A stretch of 64,000 nucleotides of DNA from Halolamina sp. CBA1230 (GTDB lineage Archaea; Halobacteriota; Halobacteria; Halobacteriales; Haloferacaceae), in assembly GCF_002025255.2 (NCBI RefSeq), contig NZ_CP054587.1, forward strand, positions 1,798,001-1,862,000. Direction: 5' to 3'. The position numbers were made by a program, and so were the translations under genes. The notes below the pieces were generated by a model. That model saw nothing but the letters and a program-made list of their open reading frames with translations. It searched no databases and was not told the origin of the DNA. Below are positions 24,215 to 32,995 of the stretch, piece by piece. Within the stretch, counting starts at the first letter, position 1; each line of letters opens with the position of its first letter.

Positions 24215-24754
24215 ATGCTCGAGCTGATCGCCGGCGCGCTCTGGGCGATGCTCCCGGCGTACGTTCCGAACAACGCGGCCGTGCTCGCGGGCGGCGGCCG
24301 CCCCATCGACGGCGGGCGGACCCTCGGCGGCACGCGCCTGCTCGGCGACGGGAAGACCTGGCGCGGCACCGCGGTCGGCACCGCGGTCGGGCTCGCGCTC
24401 GCGCTCGCGCTCGACGCCGTCGCGCCCGCGGCCGGCGACGCGCTCGGGATCACGCTCCCCGGCTTCCCCATCAACGCGGCGCTGGGGCTCGCACTCGGCG
24501 CGATGCTGGGCGACATCGGCGCCTCCTTTATCAAACGCCGTAGCGGCCGCGAGCGCGGGGCGGCGTTCCCCGGGCTCGACCAGCTCGACTTCGTCGTCGG
24601 CGCGCTCCTGCTCGCGCTGCTGTTCGCGCCCGACTGGACGCTCCGGGTGTTCTCGCTCGAACGCGTCGCCGTCGTCGCCGTCGTCACGCCGCTGCTGCAT
24701 CTCGGCACCAACGGGATCGCGTACTGGCTCGGCGTGAAAGACGAGCCCTGGTGA
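24215..24754 (+). CDS. carS: CDP-archaeol synthase
   Basis: A 179-aa membrane enzyme that activates digeranylgeranylglyceryl phosphate with CTP in archaeal phospholipid synthesis. It begins [38 protein letters not shown] is the family (DUF46) active-site signature near residue 45, and [20 protein letters not shown] with LDQLDFVVG the second. Five hydrophobic helices are visible. It stands alone, downstream of a hairpin array. Confidence 0.93.
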   Translation: MLELIAGALWAMLPAYVPNNAAVLAGGGRPIDGGRTLGGTRLLGDGKTWRGTAVGTAVGLALALALDAVAPAAGDALGITLPGFPINAALGLALGAMLGDIGASFIKRRSGRERGAAFPGLDQLDFVVGALLLALLFAPDWTLRVFSLERVAVVAVVTPLLHLGTNGIAYWLGVKDEPW

Positions 24755-24826
24755 GCGGCCGGGTCGGATCCCCTAGCAGTCTGAACACTGCTTCTAACTA
24801 TGGCTGTGGAGCCCAGATGGACACGT

Positions 24827-25933
24827 ATGGGTGAACCGTCCCCCGAGGAAGCGACCGATCAGCGGTACGACGTCCGCTGGTACGACCCCGACGACCGGGA
24901 CGATATCCTCTCGCTGTTCGAGCGAGTGTGGGGGACCGATCGGGAGGCGGACTGGCTCGCCCACACGTACGAGACCAACCCCTACTTCGACGAGCCGACG
25001 ATGATCGTGGCCGACGCGGGCGGCGAGGTCGTCGGCGCTCGCCCGTTCGTTCCGTTCCCGATGCGGGCTGACTCGGCCGATCTCGTCGCCGCGTACCTCA
25101 ACAACGCGATGGTCCACCCCGACCATCGGCGGCGTGGACTGTTCTCGCGGATGATGGAGCGGACGGTCGACGCGCTCGACGAACACGGCGTGTCGCTCCT
25201 GTTCAACTTCGCGAACGAGAAATCAGCCCCCGGCTACAGGGAGATGGGGTTCGACGCGCTCGGAACCGGCCCGAGGAAGTCGCTACGCGTCCAGCGGCCG
25301 GGACGGTACGTCCGTGACCGACTCGATACGCCGCTCGACCCGGGCGTCGGCGCGGTGGCGAACACGGTGATGCGGGGGTATCACGCCGTCAGGCGGCTCA
25401 GGAGATCCGTTCCGGAAGAGTGGCGGGTCGAGCGCCGTCGCGGCGTTCCCGCCGACGAGCTCGCCAGCCTGTACGACACCCGCCCACCGCGCTCGCTCCA
25501 CGCCCGCAGGGAGGAGCCGCTCTATCGGTGGCTCGAGGCCGACCCGCACTGGAACCACGAGACGTTTCTCGCGTCGACCGACGGCTCGCCCGCGGCGGCG
25601 GCCGTGATCCGCACCCGCCCGGGGGCATCCCCCGAAATCGTCGACGCGGTTCCGTCGACGTTCCCAGCCGGCGGGGGAGCCGCGCTGCTCGAGGCGGTCC
25701 TCACGGAGCACCGGTCCGCACCGGCGATCTCGGTCACCGGCCCGGTCGTCAACGAACGGCTCTGTCGGCCGTCGCTGCTGTCGGCGTTCGGCTTCCTCCC
25801 GTCCGAGCACCCGCTACTGTCCCGGTTCACCGCCGGCGAGGACACTGCGTTCGTCCACGCCTTCGAGGACGCCGACCTCCCCGACGGGTTCGACGTGCTG
25901 GACGCCGAGAACTGGCGCGTTCGGGTCCGTTGA
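24827..25933 (+). CDS. GNAT-family acetyltransferase
   Basis: A 368-aa cytoplasmic protein with an N-terminal GNAT domain: VRWYDPDDRDDILSLFERVW and the acetyl-CoA loop AMVHPDHRRRGLFSRMMERT (about residues 100-120), followed by NFANEKSAPGYREMGF. A second, more diverged half follows (about 200-368), with a further fold common in Eis-like or FemAB-like haloarchaeal enzymes. An ATG at 24800 is the other start choice. The substrate is unknown. Confidence 0.8.
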   Translation: MGEPSPEEATDQRYDVRWYDPDDRDDILSLFERVWGTDREADWLAHTYETNPYFDEPTMIVADAGGEVVGARPFVPFPMRADSADLVAAYLNNAMVHPDHRRRGLFSRMMERTVDALDEHGVSLLFNFANEKSAPGYREMGFDALGTGPRKSLRVQRPGRYVRDRLDTPLDPGVGAVANTVMRGYHAVRRLRRSVPEEWRVERRRGVPADELASLYDTRPPRSLHARREEPLYRWLEADPHWNHETFLASTDGSPAAAAVIRTRPGASPEIVDAVPSTFPAGGGAALLEAVLTEHRSAPAISVTGPVVNERLCRPSLLSAFGFLPSEHPLLSRFTAGEDTAFVHAFEDADLPDGFDVLDAENWRVRVR

Positions 25934-25996
25934 GTCGGCACGCCCCGCCGACGCGGCACCGACCAGTTTTTCCCGACCCCACGCCCACCCACGCCC

Positions 25997-26515
25997 ATGA
26001 CCGACGACCTGATCGAGGCGCTCCGGGACGCCGACGCGGTCCGGTTCGGCGAGTTCGAACTCTCCCACGGCGGCACCAGCGACTACTACGTCGACAAGTA
26101 CCTGTTCGAAACCGACCCGCGCTGTCTTCGCCTGATCGCCGACGCGTTCGCCGACCGCCTCGACGGCGAGAAGCTCGGCGGCGTCGCGCTGGGCGGCGTC
26201 CCGCTCGCGGCGGCCACGAGCATCACCGCCGACGTGCCCTACGTGATCGCCCGGAAGGAGCAGAAGGAGTACGGGACGGGCAACCGCATCGAGGGCCGCC
26301 TTGCTGAGGGCGAGGAGGTCGTCGTCGTCGAGGACATCGCCACCACCGGCCAGTCCGCGGTCGACGCCGTCGAAGCGCTGCGTGACGCTGGCGCCGAGGT
26401 GAACCGCGCGCTGCTGGTCGTCGACCGCGAGGAGGGCGGCCGCGAGAACCTCGCCGAGCACGGCGTCGAGATGGAGGCGCTCGTGACCGCCTCGGAGCTG
26501 CTGGACGAACGGTAG
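25997..26515 (+). CDS. pyrE: Orotate phosphoribosyltransferase
   Basis: A 172-aa enzyme making orotidine monophosphate from orotate and PRPP. It begins [20 protein letters not shown], with [20 protein letters not shown] as substrate loop and [20 protein letters not shown] as the PRPP-binding motif. It is next to gfcR, another PRPP-fold protein once also named PyrE-like, so the two can be confused; this one has the orotate loop. Confidence 0.92.
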   Translation: MTDDLIEALRDADAVRFGEFELSHGGTSDYYVDKYLFETDPRCLRLIADAFADRLDGEKLGGVALGGVPLAAATSITADVPYVIARKEQKEYGTGNRIEGRLAEGEEVVVVEDIATTGQSAVDAVEALRDAGAEVNRALLVVDREEGGRENLAEHGVEMEALVTASELLDER

Positions 26516-26602
26516 CTGCTCCCCTCGCTACGCACATCGCTGTCCGTTTTTCGTACGCGACGTCTTCGACGTGTTCATGGTTGTGCAACAGTGAGGGTGT
26601 CC

Positions 26603-27322
26603 ATGAACCGTGCAGAGAAGGCGGCCCTGCAGCTACGGGCCGTCGCCGTCCTGCGGACGCTGAAGCGCAGCCGAACGTACGACGAACTCGCGGAGCTCAC
26701 CGGCCTGCCGGCGGGCGATCTGAACCGCTACGTCAACGGGCACGTGCTGCCCGGCGTCGAGCGCGCCCGCGAGACCGTCGAGAGCGTCGGGAAGGAAGCG
26801 CTGTCGGAGGAGCTGGAGTCCCGGATCTCCGTCGACGACGAGGGGTACGTCGACAACAGCGAGGTCGTGTTCGACCAGTCGTTCCTCGACCTCGTCGCGC
26901 CGGTCGCCGCCGAGTCGTTCGCGTTCGACCGCCCGGACGTGGTGCTGACCGCCGCGACCGACGGGATCACCCTCGGCGCCGCGATGGCCTCCTACTTCGA
27001 CGCCGACATCGCCTACGCCAAGAAGCGCAAGGAGACCGCCGTCGAGGAGTTCATCGAGTCCCGCCAGCGACTGGCTTCCGGGATCGAACTCACCTACTAC
27101 CTCCCCGCCAGCGCGGTCTCGGCGGGCGACACCGTGCTCGTCGTCGACGACCTGATCCGCTCCGGCGAGACCCAGGAACTGCTGCTCGACATCGTCGACC
27201 AGTCCGACGCCATCGTCGGCGGCGTGTTCACCCTGATCGCGGTCGGCGACGAGGGGATGGACCGCGCCCGCGAGATCACCGACGCACCGGTGGGCGCGCT
27301 GACGACGTTCGAGGATCACTGA
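26603..27322 (+). CDS. gfcR: Transcriptional regulator GfcR (PRTase-type)
   Basis: A 239-aa regulator. The N-terminal winged-helix part runs from MNRAEKAALQLRAVAVLRTL to about residue 60 (YDELAELTGLPAGDLNRYVN), and the C-terminal phosphoribosyltransferase-like domain contains DTVLVVDDLIRSGETQELLL. In Haloferax this protein controls sugar catabolism genes for the semiphosphorylative Entner-Doudoroff and lower glycolytic steps. ATG 26603 is preferred over a GTG four codons earlier. Confidence 0.9.
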   Translation: MNRAEKAALQLRAVAVLRTLKRSRTYDELAELTGLPAGDLNRYVNGHVLPGVERARETVESVGKEALSEELESRISVDDEGYVDNSEVVFDQSFLDLVAPVAAESFAFDRPDVVLTAATDGITLGAAMASYFDADIAYAKKRKETAVEEFIESRQRLASGIELTYYLPASAVSAGDTVLVVDDLIRSGETQELLLDIVDQSDAIVGGVFTLIAVGDEGMDRAREITDAPVGALTTFEDH

Positions 27323-27475
27323 GGCCGCCCCGCTGCGGCCAGCCTACCCATATTCGTGTATAAACTTCCCAGATAGCGGCGGCGACACGCCACTCACCCA
27401 GCAGGTTTGGGCGCGTTTGTGCATACCGTTGGGAAAGCCTCAAGTACCAGTCCGTCTCGATGTGCACCTATACGG

Positions 27476-28912
27476 ATGGGTCTCACAGAGACGCTGGCCG
27501 ACTACTTCGACATCGATAGCCGCGACACCACCGTCAGGACCGAACTCCTGGCGGGGTTGACCACGTTCTTGACCATGAGCTACATCGTGGTCGTCAACCC
27601 CGCGATCCTGGCCGACGCCATCCTCTCGGACGGCGGTGTCGGCGTCGGGCGGGGGCAACTGATCGCGATGCTCGCCGTGGTCACGATCATCTCCGCCGCG
27701 GTGGCGACGCTGATCATGGCGCTGTACGCCGACCGCCCGTTCGCGCAGGCGCCGGGGTTGGGGCTGAACGCCTTCTTCGCGTACACGGTCGTGATCGGGA
27801 TGGGCGTCCACTGGACGACCGCGCTCGCGGCCGTGGTCGTCGAGGGGATCCTGTTCATCGCGCTCACCGCCGTCGGCGCGCGGGAGTACGTGATCAAGCT
27901 GTTCCCCGAACCGGTCAAACTCGCCGTTGGGTCCGGGATCGGCCTGTTCCTCGCGCTGATCGGCTTCGAGTCGATGCGGGTCGTCGCGGGCGACGCCGCG
28001 ACGTTCGTCACGTTCTCGCCGGTGTTCGCCGAAGACCCCGTGGCGCTGATCTCCGTCGCCGGCCTGCTGTTCACGTTCGCGCTGTACGCCCGCGGGATCC
28101 GGGGGTCGATCGTGATCGGGATCCTCGGGACGAGCGTCGTCGGCTACGCCGCCGCGGCGCTCGGGTACACCGCGTACAACCCCGAGAACGTCCCCGGCGA
28201 CGCCTCGATCGCGACGGACATCTTCCTCACCGGCTCGACGACGACGTACAGCCTCGCGGCGTACGACATCCGGCCGCTGGCGGGCGCGTTCCTCGAAGGG
28301 TTCGGCAACGTCGACGCGTTCACGTTCGCGCTGATCGTGTTCACCTTCTTCTTCGTCGACTTCTTCGACACCGCGGGCACGCTGGTCGGCGTCGGCCAGA
28401 CCGCGGGGTTCCTCGACGAGGACGGGAACCTCCCCGAGATCGACAAGCCGCTGATGGCCGACGCGGTCGGCACCACCGTCGGCGGGATGCTCGGCACCTC
28501 GACGGTGACGACGTACATCGAGTCCGCCACCGGCGTCGAGGAGGGCGGCCGCACGGGCCTGACGGCGCTGACCGTCGCGGGGCTGTTCATCCTCTCGCTC
28601 GCGTTCGTCCCGCTGGCGGCCGCGATCCCGGAGTACGCCTCCCACATCGCGCTGGTGGTCATCGGCGTCGTGATGCTGGGCAACGCCGTCGAGGTCGCGT
28701 GGGACGATCTCACCTACGCGATCCCGGCCGGGATGACGATCATGGTGATGCCCTTCACGTTCTCGATCGCCTACGGCATCGCCGCGGGGATCGTCTCCTA
28801 CCCGATCGTGAAGTTCGCTGCCGGCGAACTCGACGACACCCATCCCGGCCAGTGGCTGTTGGCGGGCGCGTTCGTGGTCTACTTCGCGGTGCGGACTAGC
28901 GGCGTGATGTAG
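27476..28912 (+). CDS. NCS2-family nucleobase permease
   Basis: A 478-aa, 12- to 14-helix membrane transporter of the AzgA-like NCS2 branch (purine/xanthine/uracil uptake). It begins MGLTETLADYFDIDSRDTTV. Diagnostic parts are TFLTMSYIVVVNPAIL, FAQAPGLGLNAFFAY, FFFVDFFDTAGTLVGVG and GTSTVTTYIESATGVEEGGR. The neighbours gfcR and pyrE suggest nucleotide-linked context. A TATA-like GTGTATAAAC lies about 120 bp upstream. Confidence 0.9.
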   Translation: MGLTETLADYFDIDSRDTTVRTELLAGLTTFLTMSYIVVVNPAILADAILSDGGVGVGRGQLIAMLAVVTIISAAVATLIMALYADRPFAQAPGLGLNAFFAYTVVIGMGVHWTTALAAVVVEGILFIALTAVGAREYVIKLFPEPVKLAVGSGIGLFLALIGFESMRVVAGDAATFVTFSPVFAEDPVALISVAGLLFTFALYARGIRGSIVIGILGTSVVGYAAAALGYTAYNPENVPGDASIATDIFLTGSTTTYSLAAYDIRPLAGAFLEGFGNVDAFTFALIVFTFFFVDFFDTAGTLVGVGQTAGFLDEDGNLPEIDKPLMADAVGTTVGGMLGTSTVTTYIESATGVEEGGRTGLTALTVAGLFILSLAFVPLAAAIPEYASHIALVVIGVVMLGNAVEVAWDDLTYAIPAGMTIMVMPFTFSIAYGIAAGIVSYPIVKFAAGELDDTHPGQWLLAGAFVVYFAVRTSGVM

Positions 28913-28981
28913 CAGTAGACAGTTGCGCGATTTCTCCGTTCGGAGCATCCGCGAAACAGCTGGTGAGTAGTTCGTCCAAAC

Positions 28982-29359
28982 CTATGAGTGGCGGAAGTAA
29001 TATTCAACGCCACCCACAACCAAGATAATTATGAGAAAGAACGGCCAGACGCCGTAGTATAGCGGGGTGAACGACTCCATCGACGTGGAGAATAAGTCCC
29101 AGAAACAGTAGCCCGTGAGCAGGACAGTCAGCAGGAGCGGACTACCAAGTCGATTACGGACGGTAAGATATGTGGGGAGCGCGCCCATCGCCCAGAGGCC
29201 ACCAATCCAGTACGACCATGTTGCGACGAAATTGAGCCGACTCACGTTCGGCCCCGGCCCGGACAGATTCAACATGGCCTCTCCATACCATAGGAGCAGC
29301 CCGAGATTCACGAATCCGGCTATTACTGCCACCGCGAGGTGCCGATTTCGTTCAGTCAT
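28982..29359 (-). CDS. Four-helix membrane protein
   Basis: A 125-aa protein with four hydrophobic helices (about residues 8-25, 44-62, 74-92 and 100-117). It begins MTERNRHLAVAVIAGFVNLG and ends in EYYFRHS. It opens the AT-richer patch 28930-32900, whose codon use differs from the core genes on either side. No family is recognised. Confidence 0.6.
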   Translation of the reverse strand: MTERNRHLAVAVIAGFVNLGLLLWYGEAMLNLSGPGPNVSRLNFVATWSYWIGGLWAMGALPTYLTVRNRLGSPLLLTVLLTGYCFWDLFSTSMESFTPLYYGVWPFFLIIILVVGGVEYYFRHS

Positions 29360-29510
29360 CCTCCTACCACCTTCGACATATTCTCGTAGAGTCAGGGAAC
29401 TGGTAAATGCCTTGTCTGTATCTATCGATAGGGGGATAGCACGGTTATCTAAATCGGCCCTTTGTCCTTACCATTCCATTATTAGGAGTCAGATGTAAGG
29501 TGAAGACAGT

Positions 29511-30032
29511 ATGAAACGCAGGGAATTACTCGGGGCTGGTGCGTTAGCGCTCTTAGGAGGTGGTGCTGCCGGGACAGCCGTTGGGCTCGGCCCTTTGGCG
29601 TCAAAGGACACTTCAGAACCGGCTTATTTCGAGTTAGAACCGATCACATACGAACGAGAGCCGCTCCTACTCCAAGCACCTACAGATGCAGTTCCTCGCG
29701 GGGAATCTATCACATTTGAACTCCAACATACTGGAGAATCTGAGAACATTAGTGTTGGATGTCACATTCCGTGGGCCATCCAGAAATTCGAAGACGGAAC
29801 ATGGAAGCACGCTGTATGGACAGACCAACGATGGCACCTCCTCTGTGCTACGTTGATATCTCCCGGTGACACTCTCACTATAACTGTCCCCCTGTCACCA
29901 ACAGCATTAGCTGAGGATCATGGTGTCAGCGAAGAGGAAGCCGAAGTTACATTCACACCTGGAAAGTATCGGTTCGTCGTGTTTGCAAACCCTCCATTAG
30001 CAGTCAATTTCCGCGTTGTTCCGACGGAATAG
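29511..30032 (+). CDS. Tat-secreted protein
   Basis: A 173-aa protein with a twin-arginine-type signal: MKRRELLGAGALALLGGGAA. The mature part is a beta-rich domain (residues 45-170), with ITFELQHTGESENISVGCHI and two cysteines, resembling immunoglobulin-like secreted domains. The lone KRRE version of the Tat motif is acceptable in haloarchaea. It lies in the AT-richer patch. The function is unknown. Confidence 0.65.
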   Translation: MKRRELLGAGALALLGGGAAGTAVGLGPLASKDTSEPAYFELEPITYEREPLLLQAPTDAVPRGESITFELQHTGESENISVGCHIPWAIQKFEDGTWKHAVWTDQRWHLLCATLISPGDTLTITVPLSPTALAEDHGVSEEEAEVTFTPGKYRFVVFANPPLAVNFRVVPTE

Positions 30033-30115
30033 ACCGCCGGAATAAGATGGCAATTCGGTTTCTAAGCTGTTCTACTGTGCCTATCGCGCTTGTCTTGGAT
30101 AAGGAGAAAGGCGTT

Positions 30116-30670
30116 TCAAGTAGTCCTCGGTTGGCGTCGATCCAACCGCCAATCTCTCCCAAGTACGTACAACGGGATACCGAATACAAGCGAGTAGAGG
30201 GTGAAAATCGTAGGTACCCACACTGCTGGTGCGGCAGAGGAGAATGGGCGACCGATTACGACCATCCCGATACTGATCGGTACAAGAACTAATGAAACTG
30301 CAATTATTCGTCTCTTAGTCGTGTTCATGGTTCCGACGATTAACGGAATCACCACTCCAGCAGAGAGTGCGAAGTTCCGGAAGATCGCAGATTCACTACT
30401 AAGAAGGATTGCCAGAAGAAGAGTGCCCACGCAGGCAACCGCGGCTCCTATGACACTCTTTATAGCGGACTGAGTAGATCGATCAGACCGAAGATTCCAC
30501 TCAACAAGAACTCCTGCGGCAATGTAGACTGCACCCCACCATCGTAAAAACGAGAAAGACGCAATATCAATTCCGGGAAGAATGGAAAGGAAATTCAAGA
30601 CACTTGACGGAAAAGCCAACGCTACGAGCCCCATAGAGACCACTAACGCGGCTGTCTTGGAGCGGAGCAT
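30116..30670 (-). CDS. Multi-helix membrane protein
   Basis: A 184-aa protein from ATG 30670 (MLRSKTAALVVSMGLVALAF...). Six hydrophobic helices are visible. A TTG seven codons upstream keeps the frame open but is not preferred. The short cytoplasmic C-terminus is basic (RDWRLDRRQPRTT). No family is recognised; AT-rich codons mark it as part of the accessory patch. Confidence 0.6.
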   Translation of the reverse strand: MLRSKTAALVVSMGLVALAFPSSVLNFLSILPGIDIASFSFLRWWGAVYIAAGVLVEWNLRSDRSTQSAIKSVIGAAVACVGTLLLAILLSSESAIFRNFALSAGVVIPLIVGTMNTTKRRIIAVSLVLVPISIGMVVIGRPFSSAAPAVWVPTIFTLYSLVFGIPLYVLGRDWRLDRRQPRTT

Positions 30671-30794
30671 ATCAGAGACAATCTCACCCAAAGGGAAGTG
30701 CTTTGTGCGGATATAGATTATTGAGTTTACTTCGGTATCGTAGTGTGAGTAGTTCCGCTATTCTTAGCGATTGGTGCTTCACCTGAACACATCG

Positions 30795-31127
30795 TTACAA
30801 ATCATACTTTGAGGGGTCACAAAGTGCGATACGCGCCTCATCGGTAGAGACGCTGATTATCACGACTTCCAACCCGTGTTCAGTGGCGATGTTGCGTATG
30901 CTTTCCGGGGCATTTTCTGGGTCGGTTCCCACAGCACTACGCCCCAGTAGCGCGAGAATCCGTATCCAAAGTGGTTGGTTCTCGTGTTTCAGTCCTCCCT
31001 CACGTGGGATATTGCCGGAGACCCACTCACCAGACAGCCCCGGCACGGCCGTATCGCCGCTATCGAACTCGAATCCAGAATAGCCTGCCTCTTTGAGTTC
31101 TTGTCTCACACGTTCCCAATCGGTCAT
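30795..31127 (-). CDS. Hypothetical soluble protein, 110 aa
   Basis: Begins MTDWERVRQELKEAGYSGFE and ends DEARIALCDPSKYDL. No membrane segment or motif stands out; an alpha-beta fold is likely. It is isolated within the AT-richer patch, with 120 to 190 bp of gene-free sequence on each side. Confidence 0.5.
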   Translation of the reverse strand: MTDWERVRQELKEAGYSGFEFDSGDTAVPGLSGEWVSGNIPREGGLKHENQPLWIRILALLGRSAVGTDPENAPESIRNIATEHGLEVVIISVSTDEARIALCDPSKYDL

Positions 31128-31318
31128 TAGTCGTCTAATCGAACAATACTGACGTAAATATGCCGCCTGTACTGAATGATACGTTCTTCACCTAAATTGA
31201 GCAAAAATCAGAGTGATAATTCTGAAAAAAGTGCCCAACTACTTTTTTAAACTAGCGTAGCAGACTGTGTGGTGGAATATACTTCTAGCTATGGGCCGGA
31301 TTATTCTTACCCTCTCCT

Positions 31319-32056
31319 ATGTTGACTCGAAGGGACTATTGTTTTGGAGGCCAGTATGCGATTAAGTTGGACCAACAACACGGAAAGGAGAGTGATGGAG
31401 AAATAACGTGGACTGTACAGACTCGTGGTATTCGGAAGCTGCCACGCCGCATTAAATATACGATCGCTGACTTCAGCCACTCGCTATGGTGGTCAACACT
31501 TGCGATAATTCCTTCCAGTCTGTTAGCTCTCGGGGTGTTCCTTGGCGGTGAAGGTGTGGCCTTCTATGAGATGTATTGTGCAATAATGCTAATTGTCCTT
31601 TTCCAGTCCTCAGAGCGGTTCATTGAAACTACAGTAAGTGTGGGCGAGGGTGAAATGACCGTGAGCTACCCTATGGGCGATCCCACAATGTATGGGAACA
31701 ACCACGAAACGATCATCGAATTCGACGATCTTGAGGGAGTTCGATTCTTTTCGTTCGGAGATGATACGCTTGTCCGACTAGACCAAAAGCGATCATTCGC
31801 AGAGGGGAGTGCTTTCCTTATCCCACAGGAGAGTAAATCCCGATTCTGTAAGCTCCTCCATCAGCAGGGGGTTTCGATTCAGGAACGAACTCGCTCTGAG
31901 TCTGCTGATTGGATACGTAAGAGAACGGTTGTAACGACTCTATTGCTTTTCGTGATTCCGATTGCCGGCTTTGTGATATGGCCAATTCGGGTTCTACTCC
32001 CGTACTTGTTAGTGGTTCTCGTCAACCTGAGCCTTGCAGCGTTACAAGGAGAATAA
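31319..32056 (+). CDS. Membrane protein with PH-like central domain
   Basis: A 245-aa protein. It has two central helices (residues 58-78 and 82-98), a soluble stretch with TIIEFDDLEGVRFFSFGDDT that resembles a PH-type (bPH2) beta sandwich, and a C-terminal helix pair. The start ATG 31319 (MLTRRDYCFGGQYAIKLDQQ) is the first in frame after a long AT-rich leader. Assignment beyond membrane protein is guesswork. Confidence 0.55.
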   Translation: MLTRRDYCFGGQYAIKLDQQHGKESDGEITWTVQTRGIRKLPRRIKYTIADFSHSLWWSTLAIIPSSLLALGVFLGGEGVAFYEMYCAIMLIVLFQSSERFIETTVSVGEGEMTVSYPMGDPTMYGNNHETIIEFDDLEGVRFFSFGDDTLVRLDQKRSFAEGSAFLIPQESKSRFCKLLHQQGVSIQERTRSESADWIRKRTVVTTLLLFVIPIAGFVIWPIRVLLPYLLVVLVNLSLAALQGE

Positions 32057-32172
32057 GTCTCCTGAATCTACCACCGACCGGAGCTCCAGCACCGTTCAGA
32101 CGACCTCACCCAGAATGGCAGGTAACCGAGGGTCATGATGCCATATTCACCCGGTGTACCCTGATTCAGGGT

Positions 32173-32844
32173 TCATTTCGCCGGGTATAGGCGGGCAAAC
32201 GGACCCACGTTCCCGTACTTGCGGAACCAGTACCAAATGAGTGGAACTCCAATAACGGTTGGCCAGAGCCAGCTCACGACTGGTGAGACGTTACTGAAGT
32301 TGACAACCGACACTGCCGTGACCGTAGCGATGTACGCCCCCATCATTCGTCCGAGATGCTCAATCATCCATGGGCCTCGCCGGTCCGAACTACGGAACTC
32401 CCGGATATCAGAGACTCCCACGAGAAGGCCGATAGAACCGAAAACGACCATCACTGTTCCGAACGCATCCCCACCAAGAAGAAAACCAGCACCCCATCCC
32501 CCGAGGAACAGACACGCGCCGACGACGAGAACTGCAGCTATCCAATCGATTCGCTCAACAGTGTCCGTGGACCGTTTCCGGGAAAGAACTCGATAGCCAG
32601 AAAACGCGAAGTAGCCACTAAAAACGGCAACTAGTGTGAGAAATATCCGATTCGGGGTTGGGTCGAAAACGAGTAATGGAAGAACAGTTCCGACGACCAC
32701 ACTCATTGCTCCGACGTAGACCCGGCCAGCAAGCCGGTGGCGATGGCCGCCTTTTGTGGTGGCAAGTGCACCGACACCCGCTAGCAGCGCAGTAACTCCC
32801 GCAGCAATGTGAATCCAAAGTATAGCTGTTTCAGGAGTCGGCAT
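32173..32844 (-). CDS. DUF2306-like membrane protein
   Basis: A 223-aa protein with seven hydrophobic helices. It begins MPTPETAILWIHIAAGVTAL, and GHRHRLAGRVYVGAMSVVVG carries the His pair typical of the DUF2306 family; IEHLGRMMGAYIATVTA adds another conserved His. The family has no settled role, though a haem- or quinone-related one has been considered. It closes the AT-richer patch. Confidence 0.7.
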   Translation of the reverse strand: MPTPETAILWIHIAAGVTALLAGVGALATTKGGHRHRLAGRVYVGAMSVVVGTVLPLLVFDPTPNRIFLTLVAVFSGYFAFSGYRVLSRKRSTDTVERIDWIAAVLVVGACLFLGGWGAGFLLGGDAFGTVMVVFGSIGLLVGVSDIREFRSSDRRGPWMIEHLGRMMGAYIATVTAVSVVNFSNVSPVVSWLWPTVIGVPLIWYWFRKYGNVGPFARLYPAK

Positions 32845-32995
32845 GGCCTACGTCTGGCTGGAGAGATAATAGCTGTATAGGGCGTATCTCTCTCAGATAC
32901 GCCGGTATTTTACCTGAACAAAGAACCGTGCGACCGACTACTGGCGGCGTACCCGGAATCGCAACACCTTCCCTCGCTCCCCCGTTTGCGCGACT

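Noticed and set aside
27440-28948. Minus-strand frame of 502 codons over the permease gene
   Set aside because: Mirror of the NCS2 permease; rich in Asp, Arg and His repeats with no domain.
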